The notes: generated by a model from the letters alone, not told the origin. A DNA stretch of 64,000 nucleotides from Pelagerythrobacter marensis (GCF_001028625.1 NZ_CP011805.1:2713001-2777000); one strand, 5' to 3'. Positions 7,767-17,329 are shown, numbered from the stretch's first letter. Made by a program: numbers and translations.

Positions 7767-10378
7767 CCGATTCCGGTTCTTCCCGCTTCGTCAATATCGG
7801 CGAACGCACCAATGTCACCGGCTCCGCCCGCTTCAAGAAGCTGGTGATGGAAGGCGACTACGCCGCGGCAGTCGAGGTGGCGCGCCAGCAGGTCGAAAAC
7901 GGCGCCCAGGTGATCGACGTCAACATGGACGAGGGCCTGCTCGACGCGGTCGAGGCGATGACCACGTTCCTCAAGCTGATTGCCGCCGAACCCGACATTG
8001 CCCGCGTCCCGGTCATGGTCGACAGTTCCAAGTGGGACGTGATCGAGGCGGGGCTGAAGTGCGTTTCGGGCAAGCCGATCGTCAATTCGATCAGCATGAA
8101 GGAAGGCGAGGCACAGTTTCTCGAACATGCCCGGTTGTGCATGGATTATGGCGCTGCCGTCGTCGTCATGGCGTTCGACGAGGCGGGGCAGGCCGACACC
8201 AGGGATCGCAAGGTCGAAATCTGCAGCCGCGCTTACAAGCTGCTGACCGGCATCGGCTTCCCGCCGGAAGACATCATCTTCGATCCCAACGTCTTCGCCG
8301 TGGCGACCGGTATCGAAGAACACGATCGCTACGCGCTCGATTTTCTTGAGGCGACGCGCGAAATCAAGGCGGCCTGCCCGCATGTCCATATCAGCGGCGG
8401 CCTGTCGAATCTGAGCTTCAGCTTTCGCGGCAACGAGACCGTGCGCCGGGCGATGCATTCGGTCTTCCTCTATCATGCGATCCCCGCCGGGATGGACATG
8501 GCGATCGTCAACGCAGGGCAGCTCGACGTGTACGATGCGATCGATCCGCAACTGCGCGATGCGTGCGAGGATGTGATCCTGATGCGCAGGCCGGACGCGA
8601 CCGAGCGGCTGATCGACCTCGCCGAAAGCTACAAGGGCAAGGATGCCAAGGCCGAAAAGGCCGCGCAGGAATGGCGCGGCTGGCCGGTGGAACGGCGGCT
8701 GGAACATGCGCTGGTCAAGGGCATCGATGCCCACGTGGTCGAAGATACCGAGGAAGCGCGGCTCGCCGTTGTCGATCGTGCCGGGCGTCCGATCGAGGTG
8801 ATCGAAGGGCCGCTGATGGACGGGATGAACGTCGTCGGCGATCTGTTCGGCAGCGGCAAGATGTTCCTGCCCCAGGTGGTCAAATCCGCCCGCGTGATGA
8901 AGAAGGCGGTCGCCCACCTGATCCCCTATATCGAGGCGGAGAAGGAGGAAGGGGCGCGGGCCAAGGGCACGATCATCATGGCCACGGTGAAGGGCGACGT
9001 GCACGATATCGGCAAGAACATCGTCGGCGTCGTGCTGCAATGCAACGGGTACGAGGTGATCGACCTCGGCGTAATGGTCCCGTGGACCAGGATCCTGGAA
9101 AGCGCGAACGACAACCAGGCGGATATGATCGGGCTGTCGGGCCTCATTACGCCTTCGCTCGATGAAATGGTGACCGTGGCCGAGGAAATGCAGGCCGCCG
9201 GCATGACGATGCCCCTGCTGATCGGCGGCGCGACCACCAGCAAGGTCCACACCGCACTCAGGATCGATCCGGCTTACGAAGGGCCGGTGATTCACGTGCT
9301 CGACGCCAGCCGCGCGGTCGGGGTCGCCAGCCGTCTGCTGTCCGATACGCAGTGCGATGCCTTCGTCGCGGATACTGCCGGTGAATACGAGAAGGTGCGC
9401 GCCGCGCGCGAGGGCAAGAACAAGAGCGCGCTGCTGAGCCTGGAAGAAGCGCGGGCGAATTTCTACGACGCCTATCTCAGCGACAAGCCCGCTCCGCCCG
9501 CTGCGCCCGGCGTGCACGTGTTCGACGACTGGTCGCTGGATGATCTGCGCGAATATATCGACTGGACGCCGTTCTTCCGCGCCTGGGAACTGCATGGCAC
9601 CTGGCCTTCGATCCTGGACGACGACATTGTGGGCGAAACGGCGCGCAGTCTGAAGGACGATGCCGACGCGCTGCTATCGCGCATCGTTGAGGAAAAGTGG
9701 CTGACGGCGAAAGGCGTTGCCGGGCTGTGGCCTTGCGCGCGCGATGGCGACGACGTGACGATCCATCTGGATGACAGGGAAGAACACGTCGTTCTGTCGT
9801 TCCTGCGCCAGCAGGTGAAGAAATCGCGCGACCGGGCCAACATGTGCCTTGCCGACTTTATCGATCCGGCGGGCGACTGGATTGGCGGGTTTGCGGTCGG
9901 CATCCACGGTATCGAGCCGCATTCCGCCCGCTTCCGCGAGGACAAGGACGATTATTCGGACATCCTGCTCAAGGCGCTGGCCGACCGTCTGGCCGAAGCG
10001 TTTGCCGAACGGCTTCACAAGCATGTCCGCACCGATCTGTGGGGCTATGCGCCGGAAGAACAGCTGACCAACGACGCACTGATCAAGGAGCAGTATCGCG
10101 GCATTCGCCCGGCGCCGGGCTATCCCGCCTGCCCGGATCATAGCCTTAAGCCGATCCTGTTCGAACTTCTCGACGCCGAAAACAACGCCGGGCTGGAACT
10201 GACCGAAAGCTATGCCATGTTCCCCACAGCAGCGGTCAGCGGGTTTTACTTCGGGCATCCGGAGGCGGAATATTTCGGCGTTGCGCGGATCGGGCGCGAT
10301 CAGTTGGAGGATTATGCCGCCCGGCGGGGCGTCGATCTGTCCACCGCCGAACGCTGGCTGCGCCCCAATCTCGATTGA
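7763..10378 (+). CDS. metH: Methionine synthase, folate/cobalamin/activation subunit
   Basis: The C-terminal 871 residues of cobalamin-dependent methionine synthase as a separate chain. Order: pterin-binding barrel (NIGERTNVTGSARF to ~residue 275), cobalamin cap with GLFGSGKMFLPQVV-like segment, B12 domain with DVHDIGKN (D412, H414 as lower cobalt ligand, G417) and GLSGLITPSLDEM, then the SAM-dependent reactivation domain with RPAPGYPACPDH. All functional residues look present. Transfers methyl from 5-methyl-THF to homocysteine together with the chain encoded at 6196-7242. The start overlaps the GNAT stop. Confidence 0.95.
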   Translation: MTDSGSSRFVNIGERTNVTGSARFKKLVMEGDYAAAVEVARQQVENGAQVIDVNMDEGLLDAVEAMTTFLKLIAAEPDIARVPVMVDSSKWDVIEAGLKCVSGKPIVNSISMKEGEAQFLEHARLCMDYGAAVVVMAFDEAGQADTRDRKVEICSRAYKLLTGIGFPPEDIIFDPNVFAVATGIEEHDRYALDFLEATREIKAACPHVHISGGLSNLSFSFRGNETVRRAMHSVFLYHAIPAGMDMAIVNAGQLDVYDAIDPQLRDACEDVILMRRPDATERLIDLAESYKGKDAKAEKAAQEWRGWPVERRLEHALVKGIDAHVVEDTEEARLAVVDRAGRPIEVIEGPLMDGMNVVGDLFGSGKMFLPQVVKSARVMKKAVAHLIPYIEAEKEEGARAKGTIIMATVKGDVHDIGKNIVGVVLQCNGYEVIDLGVMVPWTRILESANDNQADMIGLSGLITPSLDEMVTVAEEMQAAGMTMPLLIGGATTSKVHTALRIDPAYEGPVIHVLDASRAVGVASRLLSDTQCDAFVADTAGEYEKVRAAREGKNKSALLSLEEARANFYDAYLSDKPAPPAAPGVHVFDDWSLDDLREYIDWTPFFRAWELHGTWPSILDDDIVGETARSLKDDADALLSRIVEEKWLTAKGVAGLWPCARDGDDVTIHLDDREEHVVLSFLRQQVKKSRDRANMCLADFIDPAGDWIGGFAVGIHGIEPHSARFREDKDDYSDILLKALADRLAEAFAERLHKHVRTDLWGYAPEEQLTNDALIKEQYRGIRPAPGYPACPDHSLKPILFELLDAENNAGLELTESYAMFPTAAVSGFYFGHPEAEYFGVARIGRDQLEDYAARRGVDLSTAERWLRPNLD

Positions 10379-10417
10379 CCCGGGCGCAGGGATCGCGCAG
10401 GGAACGAACCGTCGATC

Positions 10418-10433
10418 GGGGAAGCGATTCCCC
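10418..10433 (+). terminator. Short hairpin after metH
   Basis: GGGGAA, a GCGA tetraloop, then TTCCCC form a perfect 6-bp stem 40 bases after the metH stop. No U-run follows, so termination is uncertain; it may instead separate the metH transcript from the riboswitch. Confidence 0.35.
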
Positions 10434-10440
10434 GGGAACG

Positions 10441-10622
10441 TCGCGCGGGAGAGATCGCGGGCCTTGCGGCTCGCGGCGCCGAAGGAGCAACCGCCCCGGA
10501 AACTCTCAGGCACCCGGACCGCGCGCCGGATGACACTCTGGAAAGTGTCCTGTGCAAGCGGGGCCACCGAAGGTGTAAGCCGGCATTGCCGGTCAGGCTC
10601 TCAGGTTTCCCGACAGAGGGGG
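10441..10622 (+). ncRNA. Tandem glycine riboswitch
   Basis: Two glycine aptamers in a row before gcvT. Aptamer 1 (about 10441-10528) shows GGGAGAG, GCCGAAGGAGCAA and AAACTCTCAGGCA. Aptamer 2 (about 10531-10622) shows GACACTCTGG, CCACCGAAGGTGTAAG, GCTCTCAGG and GACAGAGGG. These are the conserved blocks of the gcvT-type RNA motif, in the usual order and spacing. It should turn on the cleavage operon when glycine is high. The 53 bases between 10623 and the ATG at 10676 can form a weak GGCG/CGCC stem near the ribosome site, hinting at translational control. Confidence 0.92.
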
Positions 10623-10675
10623 CAGGTGGAACGGCGCTTCGCAGCGAGGCGTCGCCATGCCAGTCGGGACGATAG

Positions 10676-11812
10676 ATGAGCGAATCCGAAGACAACGCAG
10701 AACCTGCGAAACTGCCTCTCGATGCATGGCATCGCGGGCAGGGCGCACGCATGGTGCCCTTCGCCGGGTACGAAATGCCGATTCAGTATGAAGGGATCGT
10801 GGCCGAACACGAATGGACCCGCGCCCATGCCGGCCTGTTCGATGTCAGCCATATGGGCCAGCTGCTCGTCAGCGGCGAAGATGCGGCCCAGGCGCTGGAG
10901 GCGCTGTTGCCCGGCGATATTGCCGCGCTGAAACCGGGGCGGCTGCGCTATTCGCTGCTGCTGGACGAGAATGGCGGCATTCTCGACGACCTGATGGTGA
11001 CCAATGTTACTGCCGAAGGCGGCGAGCCGACTTATTATCTGGTCGTCAACGGCGCGACCAAGTGGGACGACATTGCCCATTTGCGGGAACATCTGCCCGA
11101 TGAAATCACCCTGACCCATCTGGAGGATCAGGCCCTGCTGGCAGTGCAGGGGCCGGAAGCGGCAACGGCCCTGCGCCGCGTGTTCCGTGATGCCATCGGC
11201 GATCTGCGCTTCATGCAGGGCACCAGCTTCGAATTCGGTGAGATCGAGATCGGCATAAGCCGGTCGGGCTATACCGGCGAGGATGGCTTCGAGCTGTCGG
11301 TGCCGGCCGAACACGCCGAAACGATTGCCGGGCGTCTGTGCGCCGAGATCGAGATCAAGCCCATCGGCCTTGGCGCGCGCGATTCGCTGCGCCTGGAAGC
11401 GGGGCTGCCGCTTTATGGTCACGACCTTTCGCCGGACACCGATCCGGTCAGCGCCGATCTCACCTTCGCGATCAGCAAGCGGCGGCGCGGCGAAGGCGGC
11501 TTTCCCGGGGCGGAGCGCATTCTGGGCCTGCTCGCGGACGGCGCCGAAACCCGGCGTGTGAGGCTGGTGCTAGAAGGTCGCCTCCCTGCGCGCGAGGGCG
11601 CGACGATCTTTAGCGGCGATGCCGAAGTCGGCCGGGTCACCAGCGGTGGTTTTGCACCCACCCTCGGGCACCCGATCGCGATGGGCTATGTCGCCAGCGC
11701 CCATGCGAACGAAGGCACCGCTCTGGAAATCGAAGTTCGGGGCAAGCGCCTGCCGGCAACGGTCACGGCGATGCCGTTCGTTCCCCATAATTACTACCGC
11801 GGAGACAAGTGA
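10676..11812 (+). CDS. gcvT: Glycine cleavage system T protein (aminomethyltransferase)
   Basis: Releases ammonia from the H-protein-bound aminomethyl group and passes the one-carbon unit to THF. The 378-residue length is normal. Seen: FAGYEMPIQYEGIVAEH, the AGLFDVSHMGQ signature, ISRSGYTGEDGFE and the C-terminal PFVPHNYYR. First gene of gcvT-gcvH-gcvPA-gcvPB, under the glycine riboswitch. Its stop (11810-11812) overlaps the gcvH start by one base. Confidence 0.95.
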   Translation: MSESEDNAEPAKLPLDAWHRGQGARMVPFAGYEMPIQYEGIVAEHEWTRAHAGLFDVSHMGQLLVSGEDAAQALEALLPGDIAALKPGRLRYSLLLDENGGILDDLMVTNVTAEGGEPTYYLVVNGATKWDDIAHLREHLPDEITLTHLEDQALLAVQGPEAATALRRVFRDAIGDLRFMQGTSFEFGEIEIGISRSGYTGEDGFELSVPAEHAETIAGRLCAEIEIKPIGLGARDSLRLEAGLPLYGHDLSPDTDPVSADLTFAISKRRRGEGGFPGAERILGLLADGAETRRVRLVLEGRLPAREGATIFSGDAEVGRVTSGGFAPTLGHPIAMGYVASAHANEGTALEIEVRGKRLPATVTAMPFVPHNYYRGDK

Positions 11813-12183
11813 TGACCCGATATTTTACCGACGAGCATGAATGGATCGACGTCGACGGCGACACCGCCACTGTCGGAATTACCGATTACGCACAGGGACA
11901 GCTGGGCGATATCGTGTTCGTCGAATTGCCCGCCGCTGGCACCTCGGTCGAAAAGGGCAAGGACGCGGCCGTTGTCGAAAGCGTGAAGGCTGCCAGCGAC
12001 GTCTATGCCCCGATCACCGGCGATGTGACCGAAATCAACGATGCCCTCGATGGCGATCCGGCGCTGGTCAATTCCAGCCCCGAAGGCGATGGCTGGTTTT
12101 TCAGGCTGACCATCGCCGACAAGGCCCAGCTCGAAGGGCTGATGGACGAGGCAGCATACAAGAGCTTCGTCGAAGGGTTGTGA
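11812..12183 (+). CDS. gcvH: Glycine cleavage system H protein
   Basis: Lipoyl carrier that shuttles the aminomethyl group between P, T and L proteins. It has 123 residues; the lipoylation site is K59 in VVESVKAASDVYAP. ATG at 11812 is preferred over the GTG three bases upstream because GGAG lies 7 bases before it. The sequence YFTDEHEWI at the N-terminus and GWFFRLTI near the C-terminus are typical. It is followed by a 99-base gap with two hairpins before gcvPA. Confidence 0.95.
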   Translation: MTRYFTDEHEWIDVDGDTATVGITDYAQGQLGDIVFVELPAAGTSVEKGKDAAVVESVKAASDVYAPITGDVTEINDALDGDPALVNSSPEGDGWFFRLTIADKAQLEGLMDEAAYKSFVEGL

Positions 12184-12190
12184 CCTCGAT

Positions 12191-12266
12191 CTGAGCGCCC
12201 GGCGGAAGGCTGGGCCTCAGACAGCCGGCGATCCGCCGATGGCAAAGAACCCCCCTTCTCGGGGGC
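12191..12266 (+). other. Two hairpins between gcvH and gcvPA
   Basis: The first stem pairs CTGAG-c-GCCC (12191-12200) with GGGCCTCAG (12212-12220). The second pairs CCCCC (12251-12255) with GGGGG (12261-12265) around a TTCTC loop, 17 bases before the gcvPA ATG. No U-run follows either. They may protect the gcvT-gcvH mRNA or lower expression of the P subunits relative to H, which is needed in excess; this is inference. Confidence 0.45.
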
Positions 12267-12282
12267 GCGGGAAAGCAAGACT

Positions 12283-13644
12283 ATGCGCTATCTACCCCTG
12301 ACCGATACCGATCGCGAGGCGATGCTCGCGAAGATCGGTGCATCTTCGATCGACGCCCTCTTCGCCGATGTGCCGGAGGAAGCCCGGCTTTCCGGGCCGA
12401 TCGAGGGGCTGCCGCTCCACGCCAGCGAGATGGCGGTTGAACGGCACATGCGGCGCCTGTCCAGGAAGAACCTGGCGGCAGCGGACGCCCCCTTCTTTCT
12501 GGGCGCAGGGGCCTATCGCCACCATGTCCCGGCCAGCGTCGACCATGTCATCCAGCGCGGCGAGTTCCTGACCGCCTATACGCCCTACCAGCCGGAAATC
12601 GCGCAGGGCACGCTGCAGATGCTGTTCGAATTCCAGACGCAGGTTGCGCGGCTTTACGGTTGCGCCGTGGCCAATGCCTCGATGTACGACGGATCGACTG
12701 CGTGCTGGGAAGCGGTGGCGATGGCGGCGCGGGTCACCCGGCGCAAGCGGGTGGTTCTTTCGGGCGCCCTGCATCCGCACTACGCCGAAGTCGTGCGGAC
12801 GATGGCCAAGTTCACCGATGACGAGATCGCCGATGCGCTCCCCACACTCCAGGGCACGCCCGACAACGACGGGCTGATTGCGCGGATCGACGAGGAAACC
12901 TCGTGTGTGGTGGTGCAATACCCCGACATCCTCGGCCGCATTTCCGATCTCGGCGCCATTGCGGAGGCTGCCCATGCCAGGGGCGCGCTGCTGATCGCGG
13001 TCAATACCGAGCCGGTGGCGCTGGGGGCGATCAAGTCGCCGGGCGAGCTGGGCGCGGATATCGTCGTCGGTGAAGGGCAGTCGATCGGCGTGGGGCTACA
13101 GTTCGGCGGCCCCTATCTGGGCCTGTTCGCGGTCCGCGATGCGAAGCACGTCCGCCAGATGCCGGGCCGTCTGTGCGGCGAGACCGTGGATGCGGAGGGC
13201 AAGCGCGGTTTCGTCCTCACGCTTTCCACGCGCGAACAGCATATCCGGCGCGAGAAGGCGACCAGCAACATCTGCACCAACAGCGGGCTGTGCGCCCTGG
13301 CGTTCAGCGTCCACATGACCCTGCTGGGCGAGAAAGGGATGCGCCGGCTCGCCGCGTGGAACCATTCGCTGGCGTGCGAGGCGGCCGACCGGCTGGCCCG
13401 GATCCCCGGCGTGCGGATATTGAACGACAGCTTCTTCAACGAATTCACCGTCACGATTGGCACCGATGCGCGCGAGGTCGTGCGCAAGTTGGCAGACGAC
13501 GGCGTTCTGGCCGGCGTCTCGCTTGGCCGGCTGTTCCCGCAAGTCGATGCGCTGAAGGATGGCCTGCTGGTCGCTGTGACCGAAACCACCACGCGAGAGG
13601 ACATCGAAACCCTGGCCTCCGCCCTGCAGGAGGCGCTGGCATGA
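12283..13644 (+). CDS. gcvPA: Glycine dehydrogenase (decarboxylating) subunit 1
   Basis: Alpha subunit of two-chain P protein, 453 residues, PLP fold type I without the PLP lysine. Seen: FLGAGAYRHHVPA, YTPYQPEIAQGTLQ, NASMYDGSTA and the LQFGGPYLGLFA segment, all typical of GcvPA. It works with GcvPB to decarboxylate glycine and load the aminomethyl group on GcvH. It overlaps gcvPB by ATGA. Confidence 0.95.
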   Translation: MRYLPLTDTDREAMLAKIGASSIDALFADVPEEARLSGPIEGLPLHASEMAVERHMRRLSRKNLAAADAPFFLGAGAYRHHVPASVDHVIQRGEFLTAYTPYQPEIAQGTLQMLFEFQTQVARLYGCAVANASMYDGSTACWEAVAMAARVTRRKRVVLSGALHPHYAEVVRTMAKFTDDEIADALPTLQGTPDNDGLIARIDEETSCVVVQYPDILGRISDLGAIAEAAHARGALLIAVNTEPVALGAIKSPGELGADIVVGEGQSIGVGLQFGGPYLGLFAVRDAKHVRQMPGRLCGETVDAEGKRGFVLTLSTREQHIRREKATSNICTNSGLCALAFSVHMTLLGEKGMRRLAAWNHSLACEAADRLARIPGVRILNDSFFNEFTVTIGTDAREVVRKLADDGVLAGVSLGRLFPQVDALKDGLLVAVTETTTREDIETLASALQEALA

Positions 13645-15215
13645 ACGCTCCGAACAAATCAGGCTGGAAGCCCGAGATAAACGCGGCTGCAGACGGCATG
13701 CACGACGGCCCGGCCACGGCAACTGGCAATCGCGCGCTGATGCTGGAAGAGCCGCTGATCTTCGAGATCGGCCATGCCGAAACGACGGGCGTCGATCTGC
13801 CGGCAATCGCGGAGGGCAGTGCGAACCGTCTCGGCGGGATGGAGCGGACGGAAACGTTCGGCCTGCCCGGATTGTCGGAGCCGGAGACGATCCGCCATTA
13901 CACGCGGTTGAGCCGGCAGAATTACGCCATCGATCTAGGGCTGTTCCCGCTCGGCAGCTGCACGATGAAGCACAATCCGCGGCTGAACGAGAAAGTGGCG
14001 CGTATGCCCGGCTTCGCCGATGTGCACCCGCTCCAGCCGGCATCGACCGTGCGCGGCGCGCTGGAAGTGATCAACGAACTGGCGTTCTGGCTGCTCGAGC
14101 TGACCGGAATGCATGGCGTGGCGATGAGCCCGAAGGCCGGCGCGCATGGCGAGCTGTGCGGTATCCTGTGCATTCGCGCTGCGCTGGAAGCTCGCGGCGA
14201 CGCGCGCGAGGTGATCCTGGTGCCCGAAAGCGCGCACGGAACCAATCCGGCCACCGCCGCCTTCGCCGGGTACCGGGTGGAGAATATCCCCGCAAATTCC
14301 GACGGCCGGGTCGATCTGGAGGCGCTGAAGGCGCGCCTGGGGCCGGATGTTGCGGCGGTGATGATCACCAATCCCAATACCTGCGGCCTGTTCGAACCCG
14401 ACATGAAGGCGATATCCGATGCGGTCCATGCCGCCGGCGGCTTCGTCTACTGCGACGGCGCCAATTTCAACGCGATCGTGGGCAAGGTGCGGCCCGGCGA
14501 CCTCGGCGTCGATGCCATGCACATCAATCTGCACAAGACTTTCTCCACCCCCCACGGCGGCGGCGGGCCAGGGTCGGGACCGGTGGTCCTGTCCGAAGCC
14601 CTGTCGCCATACGGCCCGCTGCCTTTCACCGCGCGCACCGCGGACGGCGTTGTCCATCTGGTGGAGGAAGAGAACGCGGCCGAGTTCGAACATACCCGTG
14701 CCTTCGGGCGGATGACGGCCTTCCACGGCCAGATGGGCATGTTCACCCGGGCGCTCGCCTATATCCTCAGCCACGGCGCGGATGGGCTGAAGCAGGTGGC
14801 CGAAGATGCCGTGCTGAATGCCAATTACATTCTGCGCAGCCTCGACGATCTGCTGGAAGCCCCATTCGGCCACAGCGGGCCGTGCATGCACGAGGCGCTG
14901 TTCGGCGACAAAGGCTTTGGCGAAGGGCTCTCGACGCTCGATCTGGCAAAATCGCTGATCGACGAAGGGTATCATCCGATGACGATGTATTTCCCGCTCG
15001 TCGTTCATGGCGCGATGCTGATCGAACCGACCGAGACGGAGAGCAAGGCAGGGCTGGACCAGTTTATCGCGGCGCTCCGCAGCGTGGCGGAACGGGCGAA
15101 ATCGGGCGACGAGAGCATGAAGCAGGCGCCCTATTATGCTCCGCGCCGCCGGCTGGACGAGACGCAGGCCGCGCGCAAGCCGGTTCTCGGCTGGCAGGGC
15201 CCGGGCGACACCTGA
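13641..15215 (+). CDS. gcvPB: Glycine dehydrogenase (decarboxylating) subunit 2
   Basis: Beta subunit of the P protein, 524 residues from the ATG at 13641, inside the overlap with gcvPA. The PLP lysine is K299 in HINLHKTFSTPHGGGGPGSG. SPKAGAHGELCGIL, VPESAHGTNPATA and ITNPNTCGLFE are diagnostic. Last gene of the riboswitch-controlled operon; no lipoamide dehydrogenase gene is nearby. It converges with the flippase gene 36 bases away. Confidence 0.95.
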   Translation: MNAPNKSGWKPEINAAADGMHDGPATATGNRALMLEEPLIFEIGHAETTGVDLPAIAEGSANRLGGMERTETFGLPGLSEPETIRHYTRLSRQNYAIDLGLFPLGSCTMKHNPRLNEKVARMPGFADVHPLQPASTVRGALEVINELAFWLLELTGMHGVAMSPKAGAHGELCGILCIRAALEARGDAREVILVPESAHGTNPATAAFAGYRVENIPANSDGRVDLEALKARLGPDVAAVMITNPNTCGLFEPDMKAISDAVHAAGGFVYCDGANFNAIVGKVRPGDLGVDAMHINLHKTFSTPHGGGGPGSGPVVLSEALSPYGPLPFTARTADGVVHLVEEENAAEFEHTRAFGRMTAFHGQMGMFTRALAYILSHGADGLKQVAEDAVLNANYILRSLDDLLEAPFGHSGPCMHEALFGDKGFGEGLSTLDLAKSLIDEGYHPMTMYFPLVVHGAMLIEPTETESKAGLDQFIAALRSVAERAKSGDESMKQAPYYAPRRRLDETQAARKPVLGWQGPGDT

Positions 15216-15251
15216 CGGGAAGGGAAGCCGGCGGATCGCGCCGGGTGGACG

Positions 15252-16517
15252 CTAGCCGATTCCGTCGTTCTTGCGTTCGACGGTGATCTTGATCTGCTGG
15301 AGCGAGATGATCGCGACCCAGAACCCGATCACCGCCAGCGCGCTGGAACCGAGCACGGTCATGGCTGCGCCTTTCAGGCCGTTCCATCCCATCGCCTTTT
15401 CCAGCAGCAGCAGGGCCAGCACGGTAGGCACCGCCCGCACCAGGAAAGCGGTGCCCGCGCGCCCTGCCGAAACGAGCAGCGATTCCAGGCTTGCGCCGAC
15501 CAGCTCGATCGCGCCGGCAACCGCCAGGATTACCATCGCCCAATAGACGACGCCGAATTCCGGGCCTGCAATAGCCTCCAGCCCCCAGCGGCCGAAAATC
15601 AGCGCGACCAGCACCGCCAGCGCGCCCCCGACCAGTGCCATATTGGCCATTCGGCGGGCCATGTCGTGCGCTTCATCCTGTGCGTGGACCAGCTCGGGAT
15701 AGATCGCCTTCGACACCGTCTGCGCCAGCTGCACCAGCGCCTGCCCCAGCTGCGAAGCGACGCGGAAACCGCCGGCAAAGGCTTCGCCGCCGATTGCGCC
15801 GACGAGCAGGATCATGACCTGCTTGCCCCCGACCGAAAGGCTGCCGGACATGTTGGTCGACCAGACGAACCGCCAGGCGCCGGGATGTTCGCGGGGAATG
15901 CGCCAGAGGCTGATTTGCGAAAAATCGATCTTCTCGCGCCAGGCCGCCGCCGCCCACAATGCCAGTGCCACCGCAACTTCCGCCGCAGCCCAGGCGAGGA
16001 TGAAGCCTAGCACCGTCGGCATAAACAGGGCAGCCAGGATCGCACCTGCGGCCCGGACCACCGGTTGCACGGCCTCCGCCGCCGTCGCGCGCCCGAACTG
16101 GAAGCGCAGGCGCAGCAGACCGGTCGGGGTGGATCGCATGGCCAGCAGCGACACGATGCAATAGCCGAAGGCCACCCACAGCAGGTCGTGCGGCAAGGGC
16201 AGCCAGTGCTGCGCGCTCCAAACCAGTGCAGCGGCGATGACGCTGCCTATGATGACGCTGAGGAAATCGAGCGCGATGGCAAAGCCCGTCGCTTCGCCGG
16301 CGCCTTGCGGCTCGCTGCCCCAGCGAACCACGAATTGCCAGGTCTGGAAATTGGCGAGGCCCGTCACGGTCTGGCCGAGCGCGATGATCAGCGCGAAATA
16401 GCCGAACGCCTCGATCCCCAGGGTGCGCGTCGCCAGCGCAAGATAGACGAGGCTGAGAACGGCATTGACCGCACGACCGCTGAGCAGCCAGCCGATATTT
16501 CGCAAGAGCCGCCGCAT
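15252..16517 (-). CDS. Oligosaccharide flippase family membrane protein (Wzx/MVF type)
   Basis: A 421-residue polytopic inner-membrane protein with roughly 12 hydrophobic segments, starting with IGWLLSGRAVNAVLSLVYLALATRTLG. That opening, an N-terminal helix followed by R-x-LG near the end of TM1-2, is typical of polysaccharide flippases that move lipid-linked sugars to the periplasm. The last residues KITVERKNDGIG are cytoplasmic and polar. It lies 17 bases after a nucleotidyltransferase gene on the same strand, so the two probably form a small glycoconjugate operon. No glycosyltransferase is in the window, so the substrate is unknown. Confidence 0.82.
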   Translation of the reverse strand: MRRLLRNIGWLLSGRAVNAVLSLVYLALATRTLGIEAFGYFALIIALGQTVTGLANFQTWQFVVRWGSEPQGAGEATGFAIALDFLSVIIGSVIAAALVWSAQHWLPLPHDLLWVAFGYCIVSLLAMRSTPTGLLRLRFQFGRATAAEAVQPVVRAAGAILAALFMPTVLGFILAWAAAEVAVALALWAAAAWREKIDFSQISLWRIPREHPGAWRFVWSTNMSGSLSVGGKQVMILLVGAIGGEAFAGGFRVASQLGQALVQLAQTVSKAIYPELVHAQDEAHDMARRMANMALVGGALAVLVALIFGRWGLEAIAGPEFGVVYWAMVILAVAGAIELVGASLESLLVSAGRAGTAFLVRAVPTVLALLLLEKAMGWNGLKGAAMTVLGSSALAVIGFWVAIISLQQIKITVERKNDGIG

Positions 16518-16534
16518 TGCACGCTACGGCGGCG

Positions 16535-17329
16535 TCAGCCCGCCGCTGCCTTCCGTTTGGCGAGCAGACGCTCGGTCACTTCGAAAGTGCGTTCATTATC
16601 GACGTCCACCGCGTATTCGCCGCGCGAAAGCACGATCGGCACCAGTTTGAACCCGAACCGGCGCGATACCTGGGCGAACAGTTTTTCCTTCGAACCCCAG
16701 CCGAGATAGAACCGCACGAGGTTGATCACGCCGAACGCCTTGGCGATCCGGCGCGGGTATTTCACGAACTGGCCGCCGCTGCGCATGATCTCGGCTGCAG
16801 AAAGCGCGCGCTCGCTGCCGATCCAGTAAGTGTTGCAGTTGGAATAGCTCCCGTCGGAGAACTGGTAGAAGCGCGACTGCCCTTCGGGGTCGGCGGCCTG
16901 CACGTCTTCCTTCCGCGCCAGAGCCGCGGCGGCCCCGGCATCTTCCGCCAGCGCCTTCTCGATGAATTCGCTGTAGCCTTCGGGGGTGACGAGGCAGTTG
17001 TCGGCCGTGGTGATGAGAAGGGGGAACTGTGCATCCTCCGCGCCCGAGAACACGCTGTCGACCAGGTTGAAAGCGCCGGGCCGGAATGACAGCCGCCCTT
17101 CGTCCACCAGCTTCGCGACCACCGGAATGGTGGCGATCTCGTCCGGCTCGTGCGCGACGATGCGGATTTCGCCCACTTGCGGGCAGGCGGACACTGCCTC
17201 CACCACGTGTTCGATCATCGGTTTTCCGCCCACCGGCACGACGCATTTCTGCGCCACACCTGCGCGCGCGGCCAGGGGATCGAGGACGCCGGAACGCTTG
17301 CCGGCCATGATGAGAGCGGTGACGGTCAC
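16535..17329 (-). CDS. Nucleotidyltransferase (NTP_transferase / MobA-like fold)
   Basis: A 264-residue protein starting with a GTG at 17329, preceded by AGGGAA. The N-terminal VTALIMAGKRSG and QKCVVPVGGKPMIEHVV are the nucleotide-binding loop and sugar-phosphate strand of NTP transferases; TTADNCLVTPE holds the metal-binding acidic turn. It should activate a sugar phosphate or alditol phosphate with CTP or GTP. Operon with the flippase downstream suggests that the product feeds a lipid-linked glycan or phospholipid head group. Molybdopterin guanylyl/cytidylyl transfer is less likely because no moco genes are present. Confidence 0.75.
   Translation of the reverse strand: MTVTALIMAGKRSGVLDPLAARAGVAQKCVVPVGGKPMIEHVVEAVSACPQVGEIRIVAHEPDEIATIPVVAKLVDEGRLSFRPGAFNLVDSVFSGAEDAQFPLLITTADNCLVTPEGYSEFIEKALAEDAGAAAALARKEDVQAADPEGQSRFYQFSDGSYSNCNTYWIGSERALSAAEIMRSGGQFVKYPRRIAKAFGVINLVRFYLGWGSKEKLFAQVSRRFGFKLVPIVLSRGEYAVDVDNERTFEVTERLLAKRKAAAG

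Noticed and set aside
7718..9595. 625-residue minus-strand open frame
   Set aside because: Entirely antisense to metH part 2, which has all functional motifs; such mirror frames are common at this GC content.
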